NCBI GenBank assembly: GCA_040756085.1
Contig: JBFMAE010000118.1
Span: forward strand, 1-9,119
Direction of reading: 5' to 3'
DNA from: JBFMAE01 sp040756085
GTDB lineage: Bacteria; Desulfobacterota; BSN033; UBA1163
DNA length: 9,119 nt
The position numbers were made by a program, and so were the translations under genes. Shown here piece after piece: positions 6,930 through 9,119 of this stretch (the stretch's first letter is position 1; each line of letters opens with the position of its first letter). The notes under the pieces were generated by a model. That model made no database searches, was not told the origin of the DNA, and was given only the letters and a program-made list of their open reading frames with translations.

Positions 6930-6991
6930 TTCCGTATTCCGCATTCTGCAATCCCTGCCTGCCGGCAGGCAGGTGCATTCCGCATTCAATC
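6930..6991. repeat. Heptamer repeats flanking a perfect 20-bp palindrome
   Basis: Plus-strand 7-mers TTCCGTA, TTCCGCA and TTCTGCA run in tandem at 6930-6950. A perfect 20-bp palindrome, cctgcctgccggcaggcagg, lies at 6954-6973. TTCCGCA recurs at 6978-6984, followed by TTCAATC, which contains the complement of the comB stop codon (6986-6988). The palindrome's translation LPAGRQ is a typical sign of this repeat being read through by gene callers. The element occupies the 82-bp gap between comB and the flavoprotein gene and could form a strong hairpin in the operon transcript. Confidence 0.7.
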
Positions 6992-7708
6992 AGCCCTGAT
7001 CACTCCTTCCCTGAATGAAGGGACGATTTTGGCAATGTTCGTCTGAGCACAATAGGTGAAGTCCTCTTCAAACCCACGAGCGATCAAGTCCTTTCCATGG
7101 GAGGAAAGGTAAAAGGCTTCAACCGGTTTGCCTTCAAATCTTTGATAAAGGATGCGCGCCATCTGGGAAGCATCGGTCAGATCAATGGTTACCTTCCTTT
7201 CTCCAAGAATCAGATCGATAAGCATTCCCCCGCAAACCGTATCTTCAATGGAAAGCCTTCCTTCATCTCCTGAGGGAAAGATCAAGAGGTCTTGGTTGAG
7301 TTCAACACATCGCTGTGCAGTTGCTCCGATGTTAAGAAAACTTGCAACCATTATCTCCTGACACGAAGCAACGAGGTGGAAGGCCTTCGTCCCATTGGTC
7401 GTGGTCAGGATCAATCTCTTACCTTTCACCTTTTCAGCAACGTACTCCCTCGGAGAATTCCCCAGATCGAATCCTTCGATCTTCCGGCTCCCCATCTCTC
7501 CTCCCAGGAGGGTGCTCCCCTGAGGAAACGTCCTTGCCATTTGAAAAGCCTCCTCCACGGTAGCCACAGGGATGATTTCCATGGCCCCCTGTGACATTGC
7601 CTGGACGATGACCGAGGTTGCCCTGAGAACATCAATGACAATGACGGTGCGATTGGAAAGAATGTCTGGATCGGGAAAAGAGGGAAGGAATTGAATATCG
7701 ATGTGCAT
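6986..7708 (-). CDS. comB: ComB-family 2-phosphosulfolactate phosphatase
   Basis: ComB hydrolyses 2-phosphosulfolactate to sulfolactate in coenzyme M synthesis of methanogens. Bacterial members are common, and their physiological role is mostly unproven. The 240-residue protein has the normal length. Motifs in order: VIDVLRATS (24-32), GGEMGSRKIEGFDLGNSP (69-86), LTTTNGTKA (101-109), GDEGRLSIEDTVCGGML (147-163), SSHGKDL (202-208), and the C-terminal segment with C220 ending near KIVP. The position before SGDEG is Phe-Pro, where many relatives have Cys-Ala. The start is fixed by the family-like N-terminus, but no Shine-Dalgarno sequence precedes it. The window shows no other coenzyme M gene, so the family call is firm and the substrate is inferred. 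It lies 100 bp after the radical SAM gene on the same strand. Confidence 0.9.
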   Translation of the reverse strand: MHIDIQFLPSFPDPDILSNRTVIVIDVLRATSVIVQAMSQGAMEIIPVATVEEAFQMARTFPQGSTLLGGEMGSRKIEGFDLGNSPREYVAEKVKGKRLILTTTNGTKAFHLVASCQEIMVASFLNIGATAQRCVELNQDLLIFPSGDEGRLSIEDTVCGGMLIDLILGERKVTIDLTDASQMARILYQRFEGKPVEAFYLSSHGKDLIARGFEEDFTYCAQTNIAKIVPSFREGVIRAD

Positions 7709-7719
7709 GAAAGGAAATT

Positions 7720-7749
7720 ATCATATCGAACCTTCCATTGCAAGTTAAA
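7720..7749 (-). promoter_or_regulatory. Possible comB promoter with very short leader
   Basis: On the minus strand, TTTAAC (7744-7749) is 18 bp from TATGAT (7720-7725). The ATG lies only 11 bases beyond the -10, so a transcript starting here would have a leader of about 5 nt. This fits the absence of a Shine-Dalgarno site. The -35 match is poor, and read-through from the radical SAM gene is equally possible. Confidence 0.25.
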
Positions 7750-7804
7750 CAGAACCAAACTGGCTTCCTCACCCAAACCCATAGACCATTTCTTTTTCCA
7801 GGCA

Positions 7805-7816
7805 GGTCTTAAGACC
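7805..7816. repeat. 12-bp perfect palindrome over the radical SAM stop codon
   Basis: ggtcttaagacc is self-complementary and contains the TAA stop (7809-7811, minus strand). It has no loop bases and no T tract, so a terminator role is doubtful. Confidence 0.3.
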
Positions 7817-8951
7817 AAATTCCCTTGACGGGATAGCCACAGAATTTGCATTTCCCGTCTTTAATTTCTTTAGCGGAGACCAGGAAATGGGTTCGATAGA
7901 TGATCCTCTTTTTACAACGGGGGCAGAAGGTGGAGTTCATCTCATGCCCTGGAACATTTCCGATATATACGTATTCGAGGCCCTCTTCCTTGGCAATCTT
8001 ATGGGCCTTCTCCAGTGTCTCCACAGGGGTGGGAGGCAGATGGGTCAATTTATACTGCGGGAAAAACCGGTTGAAGTGTATGGGAGTATCTTTACCCAGA
8101 TGGTTTTTAATCCAGAGGCACATCTCCCGGACATCTTTGGAATCATCATTCAATGTAGGAATCATGAGGTTGACAATTTCGAGATGTCTTCCATAAGATT
8201 TAATCGTCCTGAGGGTATGGAGGACCGGTTCAAGCTCCGATGAGGAGACCTCCCTGTAGAATTTTTCGGTGAAGGCCTTGAGATCAACGGTGACCGCATC
8301 CATAAATTTGAGAAGAGCGACCAAGGGATCTGTGTTGACGGAACCGTTGGTATGATACAGAGTTTTGAGTCCCTTCTGTTTGGCGATCCTGACGATATCA
8401 AACATATACTCATAAAAAACGGTCGGTTCAGAATAAGTGAAGGAGACCGTTTCGCAACCCCGCTGAATGGCCCTCTGAACCACTTCGTCAGGTTTTAATA
8501 CCATATATGGAATGTCCTCCGGACTTCTTTGAGAGAGATGCCAGTTCTGGCAAAATTTGCAGCGGAAATTACAGCTGGCGGTGGCCGTACAAAAGATCTT
8601 TGATCCGGGTATCATATGGAAAGAAGGTTCCTTTTCGATCGGATCGATCTGGAGGGCAGCCGGCTTTGCATAAACCAAACTGTAAAGTGTTCCCTTCGCG
8701 TTCTCCCGGTTTCGGCAGAACCCTCTCCTGCCATCCGGAATTTCGCATCCCCTGAAGCAGAGATAACACCTCACTCTATTCTGGGTAAGTTTTTCGTAAT
8801 GGCGGGCCTCCTGGAGAATCTCGGCACTTTTTGCAGCATGGGATTTTGCTATTTTGAAAAGAAGAGGTAAAGGCAAGGAGAGGATTCCCCATCGGAGGCA
8901 ATGTCCCCAGCTCTCCCTGAAAAAATCCCTGCGTGTGATTCCCTTTTTCAT
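7809..8951 (-). CDS. AmmeMemoRadiSam-type radical SAM protein with Tat-like signal
   Basis: This 380-residue radical SAM enzyme binds a [4Fe-4S] cluster through C127/C131/C134 (CNFRCKFC) and cleaves S-adenosylmethionine. Its N-terminal cysteine region (C62, C65, C69, C79; RCYLCFRGC and GRRGFC) and C-terminal pairs C343/C346 and C368/C371 fit the pyruvate-formate-lyase-activase-like group found with Memo and AMMECR1 proteins. The substrate is unknown. SYSEP-like FTYSEPTVFYEY (171-182) and VDLKAF (222-227) are core motifs. The N-terminus TRRDFF (6-11), hydrophobic stretch (21-33) and SHA-AKS site (37-42) look like a twin-arginine signal, unusual for a SAM-dependent enzyme. The start has GGAG only 2 bases upstream. 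Neither Memo nor AMMECR1 is in the window; they could lie outside it. Confidence 0.9.
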   Translation of the reverse strand: MKKGITRRDFFRESWGHCLRWGILSLPLPLLFKIAKSHAAKSAEILQEARHYEKLTQNRVRCYLCFRGCEIPDGRRGFCRNRENAKGTLYSLVYAKPAALQIDPIEKEPSFHMIPGSKIFCTATASCNFRCKFCQNWHLSQRSPEDIPYMVLKPDEVVQRAIQRGCETVSFTYSEPTVFYEYMFDIVRIAKQKGLKTLYHTNGSVNTDPLVALLKFMDAVTVDLKAFTEKFYREVSSSELEPVLHTLRTIKSYGRHLEIVNLMIPTLNDDSKDVREMCLWIKNHLGKDTPIHFNRFFPQYKLTHLPPTPVETLEKAHKIAKEEGLEYVYIGNVPGHEMNSTFCPRCKKRIIYRTHFLVSAKEIKDGKCKFCGYPVKGIWS

Positions 8952-9016
8952 CTCTCCAATGTTTAATACTATTGTGGTATTTCATTAATTTTGGGACAGC
9001 CTCTAATCCCCATTTC

Positions 9017-9119
9017 TTACTGAGAGGACCAGAGTTTAAAGATTTGATTCAATATCTCTTTCTTCTTTTTCAGCATCTCCTGTTTTGATAGACAGCGTAC
9101 CGTGCCTGCCGCCGCCCCG
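9017..9119 (-). CDS. 3' end of an unidentified protein gene (partial)
   Basis: The minus-strand frame is open from the window edge to a TAA at 9017-9019, giving the last 33 residues, including RCLSKQEMLKKKKEILNQIF. The lysine-rich amphipathic composition looks like a genuine C-terminal helix. The gene would lie 65 bp before the radical SAM gene on the same strand, so it may open the operon or be part of it. I do not recognise the family from this fragment. A second frame also stays open for part of the stretch, so coding is likely but not proven. Confidence 0.45.
   Translation of the reverse strand, partial: GAAAGTVRCLSKQEMLKKKKEILNQIFKLWSSQ

Noticed and set aside
6930..6991. attachment site or IS end
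   Set aside because: There is no integrase, transposase or target duplication nearby. The palindrome and 7-mers fit a short interspersed repeat better.
7426..7851. 141-codon minus-strand frame overlapping comB in another frame
   Set aside because: The comB motifs run through the alternative frame without break. This one has shadow-like composition and no start signal.
7809..9119. complete AmmeMemoRadiSam operon
   Set aside because: Only the radical SAM member is visible; the 33-residue fragment upstream does not resemble the C-terminus of Memo or AMMECR1.

Overview
This 9.1-kb window is bacterial chromosomal DNA with dense, uninterrupted housekeeping and redox genes. It has no phage, plasmid, transposase, CRISPR, tRNA or rRNA genes that I can see. 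The gene set points to an anaerobe: two DUF362 proteins each carry two [4Fe-4S] motifs, and there is an AmmeMemoRadiSam-type radical SAM enzyme, a ComB-like phosphatase, a flavin-binding split-barrel protein and a divergent second-type EF-G. With the many short palindromic and heptameric repeats between genes, it most resembles an uncultured Desulfobacterota/deltaproteobacterium-like lineage. That placement is inference, because no marker gene here fixes it.

Left part (1-2983, minus strand): a REP-like palindrome (86-177), D-aminoacyl-tRNA deacylase (dtd), a 175-bp concentric imperfect palindrome (697-871), then a 698-residue EF-G-like GTPase. The two genes concern translation quality control and elongation but are separated by the palindrome.

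Middle (2984-4542): a divergent intergenic region of about 360 bp holds a nested palindromic element (3066-3240) and a near-consensus sigma70 promoter (TTGACA, 17 bp, TAGAAT). The promoter reads into the only plus-strand gene, a DUF362 protein with two internal ferredoxin motifs. That gene converges on truA across heptamer repeats.

Right part (9119 down to 4540, minus strand) reads as one co-directional cluster: 3' end of an unidentified gene, Tat-signal radical SAM protein, comB-like phosphatase, FMN split-barrel protein, a second DUF362 protein with C-terminal ferredoxin motifs, and truA. The flavoprotein and DUF362 genes are joined as TAAATG, so they are probably translationally coupled.

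The most unusual non-gene structure is the repeat content. There are three different concentric palindromes in the left and middle parts. In addition, short arrays of about three 7-bp units, different in sequence each time, sit exactly at the stop codons of comB, the second DUF362 gene and truA. I found no clearly new defence or mobile system.
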